Of a DNA stretch of 64,000 nucleotides, positions 17,714 through 27,497 are shown piece after piece; within the stretch, counting starts at the first letter, position 1; every line of letters starts with the position of its first letter. This DNA is from Embleya sp045207655 (GTDB lineage: Bacteria; Actinomycetota; Actinomycetes; Streptomycetales; Streptomycetaceae). Below the pieces are notes generated by a model that saw only the letters and a program-made list of their open reading frames with translations, had not been told where the DNA came from and ran no database searches. The stretch is from the NCBI RefSeq assembly GCF_045207655.1, contig NZ_CP108784.1, positions 5,270,001 through 5,334,000 of the forward strand. Reading direction: 5' to 3'. Made by a program: the position numbers and the translations under genes.

Positions 17714-18358
17714 GTGGCCGTTCACGCCCCGCGTACCCCCGGGCCGGCCCGGCTCGTCGTCCTCGTCTCCGGCTCCGGCACCAACCTCCAGGCCCTGCTC
17801 GACGCGTGTGCGGATCCCGCGTACGGCGCGAGCGTGGTGGCCGTGGGCGCCGACCGCGACGGCATCGCGGGGCTGACCCGGGCCGAGCGGGCGGGCGTGC
17901 CCACCTTCGTCGAACGCGTCGCCGATCACCCGGACCGGGCAGGCTGGGACGCCGCGCTGGCCGACGCGGTCGCCGGGTACGAACCCGATCTGGTGGTGTC
18001 GGCCGGCTTCATGAAGATCCTGGGCCCGCGCTTTCTGGCCCGCTTCGAGGGACGCACCGTCAACACCCACCCCGCACTGTTGCCCTCGTTCCCCGGCGCG
18101 CACGGCGTCCGGGACGCGCTCGCGTACGGCGCCAAGGTGACCGGCTGCACGGTCCACCTCGTGGACGCCGGCGTGGACACCGGGCCGATCATCGCTCAGG
18201 GCGTCGTCACGGTCGAGGACGGCGATCACGCCGACGGCGGCGACGCGTTGCACGAGCGCATCAAGACTGTCGAGCGCACCCTGCTCGTCGAGGTCGTGGG
18301 CCGGCTGGCCCGCGAGGGCTACCGCATCGAAGGAAGAAAGGTCCGGATCCCCGCATGA
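17714..18358 (+). CDS. purN: phosphoribosylglycinamide formyltransferase
   Basis: 214 residues, normal for PurN. An N-terminal phosphate-binding loop VSGSGTNLQ, FMKILGPRF with a following NTHPALLPSFPGAHG (catalytic Asn and His), and GVDTGPI carrying the catalytic Asp are all present. It formylates GAR with 10-formyl-THF, the third step of purine synthesis. GTG 17714 is chosen because the protein then begins just before the conserved first strand; no start further upstream has a better site. It overlaps purH by 4 nt (ATGA), so the two are translationally coupled. Confidence 0.95.
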   Translation: MAVHAPRTPGPARLVVLVSGSGTNLQALLDACADPAYGASVVAVGADRDGIAGLTRAERAGVPTFVERVADHPDRAGWDAALADAVAGYEPDLVVSAGFMKILGPRFLARFEGRTVNTHPALLPSFPGAHGVRDALAYGAKVTGCTVHLVDAGVDTGPIIAQGVVTVEDGDHADGGDALHERIKTVERTLLVEVVGRLAREGYRIEGRKVRIPA

Positions 18359-19950
18359 CTTCCGCCGCCCCCACCCCCACCCCCACTCCCGCCACCGAGG
18401 ACGAGGCACGCCGCCCGATCCGTCGCGCGTTGATCAGCGTGTACGACAAGAGCGGCCTGGAGGAACTGGCCCAGGGCCTGCACGCGGCCGGCGTCGAGCT
18501 GGTCTCCACCGGCTCCACCGCCGGGCGGATCGCCGCCTCGGGCGTGCCGGTGACCAAGGTCGAGGAACTGACCGGTTTCCCGGAATGTCTGGACGGCCGG
18601 GTCAAGACGCTGCACCCGCGCGTGCACGCCGGCATCCTGGCCGACCTGCGCCTGGAGTCGCACCGCGCGCAGCTCGAGGAGCTGGACGTACGGCCGTTCG
18701 ACCTGGTCGTGGTCAACCTGTACCCGTTCACGCAGACCGTCGAGTCGGGCGCGACCCCGGATGAGTGCGTCGAGCAGATCGACATCGGCGGCCCGTCGAT
18801 GGTCCGAGCCGCGGCCAAGAACCACCCCTCCGTCGCGGTGGTGACCAGCCCGGACCGCTACGCCGACGTGCTGGCCGCGCTCGAGGCGGGCGGCTTCGAC
18901 CCGGCGCAGCGCAAGCGGCTCGCGGGCGAGGCGTTCGGGCACACCGCCGCCTACGACGTCGCGGTCGCCTCCTGGTTCTCGAACAGCTACGCGCCGGCCG
19001 ACGAGGAGAGCTTCCCGGCCTTCCTCGGCTCGGTCCGCCGCCGGGAGAACGTGCTCCGCTACGGCGAGAACCCGCACCAGGCGGCGGCCCTGTACGTGGA
19101 CGGCACCGGCGGCCTCGCGGGCGCCGAGCAGTTCCACGGCAAGGAGATGTCCTACAACAACTACATGGACACCGACGCGGCCCGGCGTGCCGCGTACGAC
19201 CACGAGCAGCCGTGCGTGGCGATCATCAAGCACGCCAACCCGTGCGGGATCGCGATCGGCGAGGACGTCGCCGAGGCGCACCGCAGGGCGCACGCGAGCG
19301 ACCCGGTGTCCGCCTACGGCGGCGTGATCGCGGTCAACCGACCGGTGAGCGTCGCGATGGCCGAGCAGGTCGCGGGGATCTTCACCGAGGTGATCGTCGC
19401 GCCGGACTACGAGGACGGCGCGGTCGAGGTGCTCGCCCGCAAGAAGAACATCCGGGTGCTGCGCGCCCCCGAGGCACCGCGCACGCCCGCCGAGTTCCGC
19501 CAGATCGACGGCGGCCTGCTGTTGCAGAACGCGGACCGCTACCAGGCGCCCGGCGACGACGCCGCCGCCTGGACGCTCGCCACCGGCGAGCCCGCCGACG
19601 CCGAGACGCTGCGCGACCTGGTGTTCGCCTGGCGCGCGGTGCGCGCGGTCAAGTCCAACGCGATCCTGCTCGCGTCCGGCGGCGCGACCGTGGGCGTGGG
19701 CATGGGCCAGGTGAACCGGGTCGACTCGGCCAAGCTGGCGGTCACGCGCGCGGGCGAGCGGGCGGCCGGCTCGGTCGCCGCGTCCGACGCGTTCTTCCCG
19801 TTCGCCGACGGCCTGGAGGTGCTGATCGCGGGCGGTGTGCGCGCGGTGGTCCAGCCCGGCGGATCGGTTCGCGACGAAGAGGTGGTCGAGGCGGCACGTG
19901 CGGCCGGGATCACCATGTACCTCACCGGGACCCGGCACTTCTTCCACTGA
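18355..19950 (+). CDS. purH: bifunctional AICAR formyltransferase / IMP cyclohydrolase
   Basis: 531 residues, full length for PurH. The N-terminal IMP cyclohydrolase domain (ISVYDKSGLEELAQGL; VSTGSTAGRI) and the C-terminal AICAR transformylase domain (AIIKHANPCG with the catalytic Lys-His; SDAFFPFADG) are intact. It carries out the last two steps of IMP synthesis. The 15 residues before the conserved start are Thr/Pro-rich. The start ATG 18355 overlaps the purN stop. A 16-bp hairpin at 19998-20032 ends the purNH operon. Confidence 0.97.
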   Translation: MTSAAPTPTPTPATEDEARRPIRRALISVYDKSGLEELAQGLHAAGVELVSTGSTAGRIAASGVPVTKVEELTGFPECLDGRVKTLHPRVHAGILADLRLESHRAQLEELDVRPFDLVVVNLYPFTQTVESGATPDECVEQIDIGGPSMVRAAAKNHPSVAVVTSPDRYADVLAALEAGGFDPAQRKRLAGEAFGHTAAYDVAVASWFSNSYAPADEESFPAFLGSVRRRENVLRYGENPHQAAALYVDGTGGLAGAEQFHGKEMSYNNYMDTDAARRAAYDHEQPCVAIIKHANPCGIAIGEDVAEAHRRAHASDPVSAYGGVIAVNRPVSVAMAEQVAGIFTEVIVAPDYEDGAVEVLARKKNIRVLRAPEAPRTPAEFRQIDGGLLLQNADRYQAPGDDAAAWTLATGEPADAETLRDLVFAWRAVRAVKSNAILLASGGATVGVGMGQVNRVDSAKLAVTRAGERAAGSVAASDAFFPFADGLEVLIAGGVRAVVQPGGSVRDEEVVEAARAAGITMYLTGTRHFFH

Positions 19951-19997
19951 GTCCACCGCTCGACCGCGATCCGGGTGACCGGGCCGCGGTGAAGGCA

Positions 19998-20032
19998 CGC
20001 GAGGCGCGACCCCGGCGGGGTCGCGCCTCGCG
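19998..20032. terminator. purH terminator hairpin
   Basis: Perfect 16-bp stem (19998-20013 with 20017-20032), 3-nt loop GGC, 47 nt after purH and 36 nt before the convergent RDD gene stop, so it can act in both directions. Confidence 0.85.
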
Positions 20033-20068
20033 CGTGTGATGAGAGTGCCGCTCGGATCGGGGTGGTGC

Positions 20069-20725
20069 TCAGACCTTGACCACGACCGTCGAGCAGACCT
20101 TGTCCGCGAACGTCTGCTTCTTGTCGTCCCACAGCGGCCACAGCCAGCCCAGAAAGCACGCGAGCGAGTCCAGGAAGTGGGCGAGCCAGCGAACGAACGC
20201 CATCCCGAAGCCGGTCGGCATCCCGTCGCTCTCGCGCAGCACCTTGATGCCCACGGCGCGCTTGCCGATGGTCTGCCCGGTCTTGCCCTGGCGGTACAAC
20301 TGCCAGAGTTGGAAGGCCAGCGAGATCAGGCCGCCTATGACGATCAGGATGACCGGACCGGCACCGCCGTCGTACTCGGTCGTCTCGCTGCCGTCGAGGT
20401 TCTCGGTGACCGTGGTCTTGTCCTGGAACCAGATGTAGCCCGCGATATAGGGGATCGAGACCGGCAGCATGACGAGCGCGTCGACCAGCAGCCCGCCTGC
20501 CCGACGGCCCCAGCTCGCGCACCACTCGCCGATGTTCGGCGGCGGGCCGTAGCCGGCGGGTGGACCGTAACCGGGTTGGCCGTAGCTCGGCTGGCCATAG
20601 CCCGGCTGACCGTAGCTCGGCTGACCGTAGGCGGGTTGGCCATAGCCGGGCTGACCGTAGCCCTGGCCTTGGCCCTCGGCGCCGTAGCCGGACGGCGGGC
20701 CGTACGGACCCGGAGGTTGGGACAT
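20069..20725 (-). CDS. RDD family membrane protein with YGQP repeats
   Basis: 218 residues. The first 60 residues are a tandem GYGQP/SYGQP pentad-type repeat, followed by an RDD domain: WGRRAGGLLVDALVM (the R-D-D-like first helix), two further hydrophobic helices, and the conserved TGQTIGKRAVGIKVL. RDD proteins are small integral membrane proteins, some linked to ion exchange or stress. The repetitive hydrophilic N-terminus is probably cytoplasmic and disordered. ATG 20725 is preceded by GGGAGAG. It is divergent from the FUSC gene and convergent with purH. Confidence 0.85.
   Translation of the reverse strand: MSQPPGPYGPPSGYGAEGQGQGYGQPGYGQPAYGQPSYGQPGYGQPSYGQPGYGPPAGYGPPPNIGEWCASWGRRAGGLLVDALVMLPVSIPYIAGYIWFQDKTTVTENLDGSETTEYDGGAGPVILIVIGGLISLAFQLWQLYRQGKTGQTIGKRAVGIKVLRESDGMPTGFGMAFVRWLAHFLDSLACFLGWLWPLWDDKKQTFADKVCSTVVVKV
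20570..20680 (-). repeat. tandem coding repeat (Tyr-Gly-Gln-Pro units)
   Basis: Degenerate 15-bp tandem units (complement of CCGTAGCTCGGCTGG and CCATAGCCCGGCTGA variants) encoding GYGQP/SYGQP. They lie inside the RDD gene and show third-position variation typical of an expanded coding microrepeat. Confidence 0.75.
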
Positions 20726-20912
20726 GCGGAACTCTCCCCTGAGAACGCGCGTACACGCGATACGCGGCGCGATGGTTCCGGGTTTCGTCGACACGCGAAC
20801 GCCGAAACGGGCCGCGATGTCGCCCCCACCGCCCGGAGCCTGTTGGAGGCGGCACCCTACACCTCGGCGGTTGGCGCGCGGTAGGTCCGCGGCGGGTGCC
20901 GTGACCGGGGTC

Positions 20913-23150
20913 ATGGTGGGGGACTTGGCATTCCGCGCGAAAGGTGCGTTGCATAGGAGGATGCAGGATCAGGCGACACCCGGACCCCAGCCGAAACGCG
21001 CACAACTCGCGTTGCCGCCGGGGCCCTCGGCGACCTCGTCCGATCCGCCGACGCTGCCGCCGTTCCCGGCCGTACACCCGCCCGAGCTGGGTCCGCAGAA
21101 CCAGATCAAGCCGCTGGTCACACTCACCGGCAAGGGCTTCACCTGGGCGTCCGGGGCACGCGCCGCGCTCGGCGTGGGCATCCCGTTCGCGATCGTCACC
21201 GCGACCCTGGGCCTGGGCTACGCCACCTTCGCCGCGCTCGGCGGCTACACCGTCCTGTACGCGGCCAAGGAGCCGTACGCGCGCCGGGCGATCACCCTCG
21301 CGCTGGTCGGTCTGGGGCTGGCCCTGTCGCTGACCCTGGGCTCGCTCGCGGCCGGCACCGCGCTCCTGTACGTCCCGGTGATCACCCTGGTCGCCACCGT
21401 CGCCACCTTCCTGTGCGGCGCGTTGCAAGTGGACCGCCCGGGCGGCTACATGTTCACCCTGGTCTGCGCGATGGGCGCGTTCTTGCCGCACCAACCCGAC
21501 ATGGTCCCCGAACGGGCCGCGCTGGTGCTCGCGGGCGCGGCCGGCGCGTGGCTGGTGTCGATGTCCGGCTGGCTGCTGCGCCCGCGCCACCCCGAGCACA
21601 TGGCGCTCGCGGCCTGTTTCGAGGCGCTCGCCGACTTCTTCGCCGCGATCGGCGACCAGCCCAGCGACGCCGCCCGACACCGCGCGTCCGAGACGGTGCA
21701 CAGCGCGTGGGTGACCGTGTTGCGCGCGGACACCAAGCGCAACCGGCGTACCGGTGAGGCACGTCGGCTGCGGGTGTTGTGTCGGCGGGCGCTCGACCTG
21801 TTCCAGGCCGCGCAACTGCTCGCCGTCGAGCGCACCCGGCCGCTGCCGCCGGAGATCCCGGACACCGTGCGCGCGCTGGCCGGTGCGGTCGGCCGGCCCA
21901 AACTGGTCCCGGTCATGCCCGCGGTGCTCGCCGACACCGAGACCGCCGCCGAACGCCTCCTGCGCACGGTGCTCAAGGCCGCCGCCGAGGCGGCCGGTCG
22001 GCCGGCGGTCAAGGAGGGCGAGATCATCCCCGGTCGGCGGCCCACCGCCGGCGAGCGCCTGCGCGCCGCGTTCGACCGCGCGTCGCTGGTCCCGCCGACC
22101 GCGCTGCGTACCGGGCTCGGGGTCGGTTCGGCGACGCTGGCCGCCGCGCTGTTGCCGGTGGTGCACCCGGTGTGGGTGGCCATCGCGGCCGGTGCCGCGC
22201 TCCAGGGCGGCAATGTCGTGCTCGACTTCGGCCGGGTGTTGCAACGGGCGATCGGCACGCTGGTGGGCGTCGCGGTGATCGCGCTGTTCTTCCACGACCT
22301 GATGCCCAACCAATGGCTGGTGGTGATCGCGGTCGCGCTGCTGTTCGGCGCGACGCAGACGGTGATCGCCCGCAACCTCGCCGTGGCCGCCGCGTGCGTG
22401 ACCCCCGTCGGCCTCTTCCTGGCCGCCGCCGGCCAACCCGGCGCGCATGTGGGCGACCTGGCCGCCACGCGCCTGATCGACACCGTGCTGGGCCTGGCCG
22501 TCGGCCTGACCGCGAGCCTGGTGTTGTGGCCGCGCGCGTCCGCGACCCGACTGCCGCGCCAACTGGGCCGGACCATCCGCGCCGAGGGGCTGCTGCTGCG
22601 GGCCACGGTCACCGGGCAGATCGTGGACGATCGCGCGTGGGGCAGCACCCGCCGGGCGGCCCGCCGCGAACTGCTCGACCTGTGGAGCGTGTACGAGGCG
22701 GCGCTGGGCGAGTTCACCGGCCGCCGCCTGGACGCCGAACGGCTGTGGCCCGCGATCGTGACCGCCCAGCGGCTCGGCTACCGGCTGATGACCGCGCCCG
22801 AGACCTACCGCAGCACACCGCCCGAACCCATTCCCGAGGACGACCTGGCCCGTCTGGACGCCTATCTCAACGAACTGGCCTCGGCCGCCGAGGAGCGCCG
22901 CCCCCCGACGCCGCCCGAACTGCCGGACCTGTGGGGGCATCCGGTGCCGCGCCAACACCTCAAACGGCTGGGCGAGGCGATCGCCCGGGCGAACGAGCCG
23001 GTGCCGACCTGGCAACTGCCCGAGTTCGTCCAACAGCGCATCCTGGCCCCGCCGGTACGCCTTCTGCACGGGGCCCGCCGCGCGGCCGGCTCGGATACGG
23101 GACAATCTCAACGACCGGCCCGGAACCGTGGACCAGGAGACAGAACTTGA
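20913..23150 (+). CDS. FUSC-family aromatic acid exporter-like membrane protein
   Basis: About 745 residues with two membrane domains of several helices each (about 70-225 and 410-550) separated and followed by soluble helical regions, the layout of FUSC/YccS/AaeB-type inner-membrane proteins. These are thought to export aromatic acids or similar organic anions; no substrate is visible here. The start is uncertain: ATG 20961 has AGGAGG directly abutting it with no spacer, so ATG 20913 or GTG 20916 is preferred. The last codons overlap the folD TTG start, so folD may be co-transcribed. Confidence 0.75.
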   Translation: MVGDLAFRAKGALHRRMQDQATPGPQPKRAQLALPPGPSATSSDPPTLPPFPAVHPPELGPQNQIKPLVTLTGKGFTWASGARAALGVGIPFAIVTATLGLGYATFAALGGYTVLYAAKEPYARRAITLALVGLGLALSLTLGSLAAGTALLYVPVITLVATVATFLCGALQVDRPGGYMFTLVCAMGAFLPHQPDMVPERAALVLAGAAGAWLVSMSGWLLRPRHPEHMALAACFEALADFFAAIGDQPSDAARHRASETVHSAWVTVLRADTKRNRRTGEARRLRVLCRRALDLFQAAQLLAVERTRPLPPEIPDTVRALAGAVGRPKLVPVMPAVLADTETAAERLLRTVLKAAAEAAGRPAVKEGEIIPGRRPTAGERLRAAFDRASLVPPTALRTGLGVGSATLAAALLPVVHPVWVAIAAGAALQGGNVVLDFGRVLQRAIGTLVGVAVIALFFHDLMPNQWLVVIAVALLFGATQTVIARNLAVAAACVTPVGLFLAAAGQPGAHVGDLAATRLIDTVLGLAVGLTASLVLWPRASATRLPRQLGRTIRAEGLLLRATVTGQIVDDRAWGSTRRAARRELLDLWSVYEAALGEFTGRRLDAERLWPAIVTAQRLGYRLMTAPETYRSTPPEPIPEDDLARLDAYLNELASAAEERRPPTPPELPDLWGHPVPRQHLKRLGEAIARANEPVPTWQLPEFVQQRILAPPVRLLHGARRAAGSDTGQSQRPARNRGPGDRT

Positions 23151-24004
23151 AGGCGCAGATCCTCGACGGCAAGGCCACCGCCACCGCCATCAAAGCCGAA
23201 CTGGCCGTACGGGCCGAGGCCCTGAAGGCCCGAGGCATCACGCCGGGTCTGGGCACCGTGCTCGTGGGCGACGACCCCGGCAGCCACTCGTACGTGCGTG
23301 GCAAGCACCGCGACTGCGCCCAGGTGGGCATCGCGAGCATCCAGCGCAACCTGCCCGCGGACGCGACGCAGGAACAGGTCGAGGATGTGGTGCGCGAGCT
23401 CAACGCGGACCCGGCCTGCACCGGCTACATCGTCCAGCTCCCGCTGCCCAAGCACCTGGACGCCAACCGGGTCCTGGAGCTGATGGACCCGGACAAGGAC
23501 GCCGACGGCCTGCACCCGACGAACCTGGGCCGGCTGGTGCTGGGCCAGGAGGCGCCGCTGCCGTGCACCCCGCGCGGCATCGTCGAACTGCTCCGCCGGC
23601 ACGACATCGAGATCAACGGCGCCGAGGTCTGCGTGATCGGCCGAGGCGTCACCGTCGGCCGTCCGATCGGCCTGCTGCTCACCCGCCGCACCGAGAACGC
23701 CACGGTGACCCTGTGCCACACCGGCACCAAGGAACTGCCGTTCCACGTGCTCCAGGCGGACATCGTCATCGCCGCGGCCGGGGTGCCCGGACTGATCAGC
23801 GCCGACATGGTCAAGCCCGGCGCGGTGCTGCTCGACGTGGGCATCACCCGTACCGAGCAGGGCCTGGTCGGCGATGTGCACCCGGAGGCGTACGAGAAGG
23901 CCGCGTGGGTCGCCCCGATGCCCGGCGGGGTGGGTCCGATGACCCGCGCGATGTTGCTCACCAACGTCATCGAGGCCGCCGAGCGGCAGGTCACCAGCCT
24001 GTGA
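23147..24004 (+). CDS. folD: methylenetetrahydrofolate dehydrogenase / cyclohydrolase
   Basis: 285 residues, full length for FolD. The catalytic YxxxK lies at Tyr49-Lys53 (SYVRGK). IVQLPLPKHLD, DADGLHP, VIGRGVTVGRPI (NADP-binding) and PMPGGVGPMTRAML are all conserved. It supplies 10-formyl-THF, the co-substrate of PurN and PurH encoded nearby. TTG 23147 is the start: AGGAGA at 23134-23139 stands 7 nt upstream, no ATG or GTG fits the conserved N-terminus, and the TTG overlaps the upstream stop (TTGA). Confidence 0.95.
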   Translation: MKAQILDGKATATAIKAELAVRAEALKARGITPGLGTVLVGDDPGSHSYVRGKHRDCAQVGIASIQRNLPADATQEQVEDVVRELNADPACTGYIVQLPLPKHLDANRVLELMDPDKDADGLHPTNLGRLVLGQEAPLPCTPRGIVELLRRHDIEINGAEVCVIGRGVTVGRPIGLLLTRRTENATVTLCHTGTKELPFHVLQADIVIAAAGVPGLISADMVKPGAVLLDVGITRTEQGLVGDVHPEAYEKAAWVAPMPGGVGPMTRAMLLTNVIEAAERQVTSL

Positions 24005-24126
24005 TCGGACCGTGCCGGACTCGGGGCGGGGGCCGCACGGGCGTGGGCACGGGCCCGCGACGCGTGCCCGCCGCACCCGGGTCCGGCGCGGATCCGCTGC
24101 CGGCGAGATGAGGAGAGGTGGGACCT

Positions 24127-24507
24127 GTGGCAACCGCTCGGGGGCGACGCAAGGACGGCAGGAGGAAGGAGCCGGGCACCTACCCGCCCGAGGGCGGTGC
24201 CTCGCCGGCCGGACCGGGGCCGTTGCGGGAGTGGCCCGCGATGGTGGTCTTCGGCTGCCTGCTCGCCGCGCTGCTGACCGCCGCGCTGAACGGCTTCCGG
24301 ATCGCCGCGATCCTGATCGCCGGCACCTTCCTGATCGCGGCGATACTGCGGCTGTTCGTCTCCGACGTGGGCGTGCTGGCGGTCCGCAGCCGGTTCACGG
24401 ACGTGGGCGTGCTGCTGTTCTTCGGCGTCGCGGTGCTGTTGCTCGGGCTGAGCATCCCCGATCCGCTCGTCGACCTGCCGTGGGTGCCCAAGCGCACCGG
24501 CTCCTAG
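24127..24507 (+). CDS. DUF3017 small membrane protein
   Basis: 126 residues. The basic N-terminus (ATARGRRKDGRRKEP) and a Pro/Gly linker precede three hydrophobic helices (MVVFGCLLAALLTAAL; AAILIAGTFLIAAIL; VGVLLFFGVAVLLLGL). It belongs to DUF3017, which typically follows folD in streptomycetes. GTG 24127 is preferred over GTG 24118 because AGGAGAGG (24111-24118) then has an 8-nt spacer. Function unknown. It probably shares the folD transcript. Confidence 0.8.
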   Translation: MATARGRRKDGRRKEPGTYPPEGGASPAGPGPLREWPAMVVFGCLLAALLTAALNGFRIAAILIAGTFLIAAILRLFVSDVGVLAVRSRFTDVGVLLFFGVAVLLLGLSIPDPLVDLPWVPKRTGS

Positions 24508-24585
24508 TACGGCACTAGTGGTGTCCTCGACGCCCTCGGTCGCCCGACGGGGGATCGCGGACACGTCCCGGGCATCGTCGGCGTC

Positions 24586-24630
24586 CGCCCGGCGCGTCGA
24601 GGGGTCGGCTCCTCGACGTGCCGGTGGGCG
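24586..24630. terminator. hairpin between DUF3017 and the glutamine synthetase homologue
   Basis: An 8-bp core (24595-24602 with 24611-24618) is extended on both sides by GC pairs with one mismatch. It lies between two convergent genes. Confidence 0.55.
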
Positions 24631-24632
24631 GG

Positions 24633-26006
24633 TCAGTACAGCCGGCGTGCGTCGGCCGCGATCTCGCTCGGGGTCATCCCGGCCGAGCGGGCGATCTCGG
24701 CGCGGCGGACCGCCGTGATCGCGTCGAACAGGATCTCGCCGAGTGCCTCGCGCAGCACCGCGCTCGCCTCCAGCGCCTCCAGCGCGGCGGCCGGCGACTC
24801 CGGCAGTCGGGGCACGCCGGCGACGGCCGACGGATTGCCCGCCACCTCCGCCGGCAGCCGCAGCTCGTCCTCGATGCCGGCCAGTCCGGCCGCGATCACC
24901 GTGCCCACCACCAGGTAGGGATTGGCCGTCGCGTCGAAGCACTTGAGTTCGGCGTTCGCGGCGTGTTGCCGTTCGCCCGCCATCCCGGTGATCAGCCGCA
25001 GCGCCGCCTCCCGGTTCTCCAGGCCCCAGCAGCGGTACGCGCCCGCCCAGCGGTCCGGGACCAAGCGCAGGTGGCCGGCCGCGCCCGGGGCGCCGATCGC
25101 CAGCAGCGCGGGCAACTCGCGCAGCACCCCGGCCAGGAACGCCTCGCCCTCGCGGGTCAGCCCCTGCGGCCCCTCGCCACCGTGGCACAGGTTCATCCCG
25201 TCGCGCCACGGCGAGAAGTGCAGGTGCGCGCCGTTGCCGACCTCGCCGGGCAGCACGCACGGCGCGAAGGAGACCGCGTGTCCGTGCCGGGCGGCGACCG
25301 CGCGGATCGTCTCGCGCACCAGCACCGTGGTGTCCGCCGCGCCGACCGGGTCCTCCGGCGCGACGGAGACCTCCAACTGGCCCGCCGCGTACTCCGGATG
25401 CACCTGCAACACGCTCACGTCCTGGGCGGCGAGCGCGCGGATCAGCTCGCGCAGTTGATCGGATACCCGAACCATCCGGGTCATCCCGTACGCGGCCTTG
25501 TGGAACGCGGGGACGAAGGAGCCGTCCGGGCCCTCGGTGCCGGTGATCCACTCGACCTCGAAGCCCATCCGCAGCGACAACCCGCGCAGCCCGGCGCGCG
25601 CGGTCATCCGCCGGGCGAAGGCACGTTGGCAGCCCGGGTAGGGCACGCCGTCCTGGGTGTACCGGTCACCCGGCGCCCAGGCCCAGCCCGGCTGCGCGGC
25701 CAGCGGGCGCAGTGCCGCCAGGTCGGGGATCAGCCGCAGATCGCCGGCCGGGCCGCCGACCAGCGAGCCGGCGGTGATCGAGTCGTCGGCGAGAAAGACG
25801 TCGAACACGGGGGAGAAGCCCACGCCGTGCGTGGCGACCGCGTCCAGGCGCGAGTACGGGATCGCCTTGACCCGGGTGATGCCGGCGTTGTCTACCCAGC
25901 CGAGCACGACCGCGTCGATCGTCTCGAGCGCGGCGGGCCGCACCGACGGCTCGAGTCGGCCGGGGGTGGGCACACAGGTCGTCTCGGTAAGGTCCGACAG
26001 ATGCAT
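24633..26006 (-). CDS. glutamine synthetase family protein
   Basis: 457 residues, similar in size to the GlnA2-4-type paralogues of Streptomyces. The catalytic beta-barrel motifs are recognisable: GFEVEW (metal-binding Glu), HPEYAAGQLEVS, NGAHLHFSPW (in place of NGSGMH) and YRCWGLENREAALR. The N-terminal beta-grasp domain is short. Such paralogues glutamylate polyamines or ethanolamine rather than make glutamine; the ligand here is not deducible. The start ATG 26006 has GGAGGG 7 nt upstream, and an in-frame ATG at 26090 is less likely. It is divergent from mdh. Confidence 0.8.
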   Translation of the reverse strand: MHLSDLTETTCVPTPGRLEPSVRPAALETIDAVVLGWVDNAGITRVKAIPYSRLDAVATHGVGFSPVFDVFLADDSITAGSLVGGPAGDLRLIPDLAALRPLAAQPGWAWAPGDRYTQDGVPYPGCQRAFARRMTARAGLRGLSLRMGFEVEWITGTEGPDGSFVPAFHKAAYGMTRMVRVSDQLRELIRALAAQDVSVLQVHPEYAAGQLEVSVAPEDPVGAADTTVLVRETIRAVAARHGHAVSFAPCVLPGEVGNGAHLHFSPWRDGMNLCHGGEGPQGLTREGEAFLAGVLRELPALLAIGAPGAAGHLRLVPDRWAGAYRCWGLENREAALRLITGMAGERQHAANAELKCFDATANPYLVVGTVIAAGLAGIEDELRLPAEVAGNPSAVAGVPRLPESPAAALEALEASAVLREALGEILFDAITAVRRAEIARSAGMTPSEIAADARRLY

Positions 26007-26237
26007 GTGGTCACCCTCCGGGTGTGGGTGGCTTCGGTGAGTCACGAACCTATCGGCCGGCTCCGCGGAAACGAAAACCGGGCGGTGCAATAGGCTTCGG
26101 GGCGAACCTCACACCGGTGGTTGGCCGAGCGGCCCCGGGGCGGGAGTAATGTGGCGGCGAAAAGTATCTCGATGCCGAGCTACCGGCGGACTGCCATCGG
26201 CGTCGGATCCCGCCGCAGCAGAGGAGACCCGCGCGCA

Positions 26238-27227
<990 letters not shown>

Positions 27228-27312
27228 ACCCGAGCCGGGATCCGGGCGGAACCCGAGCCGAATCCGGGTCGGGAGCCGTTCGCCGGTTCCCGGTGAGGCC
27301 TGGTCGGTGGTG

Positions 27313-27344
27313 ACCAAGGGCGGGCCGAGCGGCCCGCCCTTGGT
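27313..27344. terminator. mdh terminator hairpin
   Basis: Perfect 14-bp stem (27313-27326 with 27331-27344), loop GAGC. It also lies downstream of the minus-strand AsnC/Lrp remnant. Confidence 0.85.
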
Positions 27345-27349
27345 GTGTT

Positions 27350-27497
27350 CCAGGAGCCTGCTGAGCACGATCGTGCTGTGGGTGCCGAGCACCAGGGGCT
27401 CGGTGCTCCAGCCCGACGCGTGCGGATCCACCCGGGCGTGGAAGCCGCGGATCACGCCGGCCTCGCGCAGTTGGTCCACTACCCGATTCGACCGGGT
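27350..27497 (-). pseudogene. AsnC/Lrp-family regulator remnant
   Basis: A minus-strand reading frame encodes a fragment with the end of a helix-turn-helix and the first strand of the ligand domain of an AsnC/Lrp regulator: SNRVVDQLREAGVIRGFHAR followed by VDPHASGW. No start codon, N-terminal helix or remaining C-terminal domain is present. It overlaps the 3' end of the ADP-ribosylglycohydrolase gene in another frame. This looks like a residue left by a deletion that removed the rest of the regulator. Confidence 0.5.

Noticed and set aside
20570..20680. Possible CRISPR-like array
   Set aside because: The units are short, contiguous coding repeats (YGQP) without spacers.
19539..23111. 1190-residue minus-strand frame
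   Set aside because: It is antisense to purH and the exporter gene and partly to the RDD gene's own frame; composition is low-complexity Arg/Ala/Gln with no motif.
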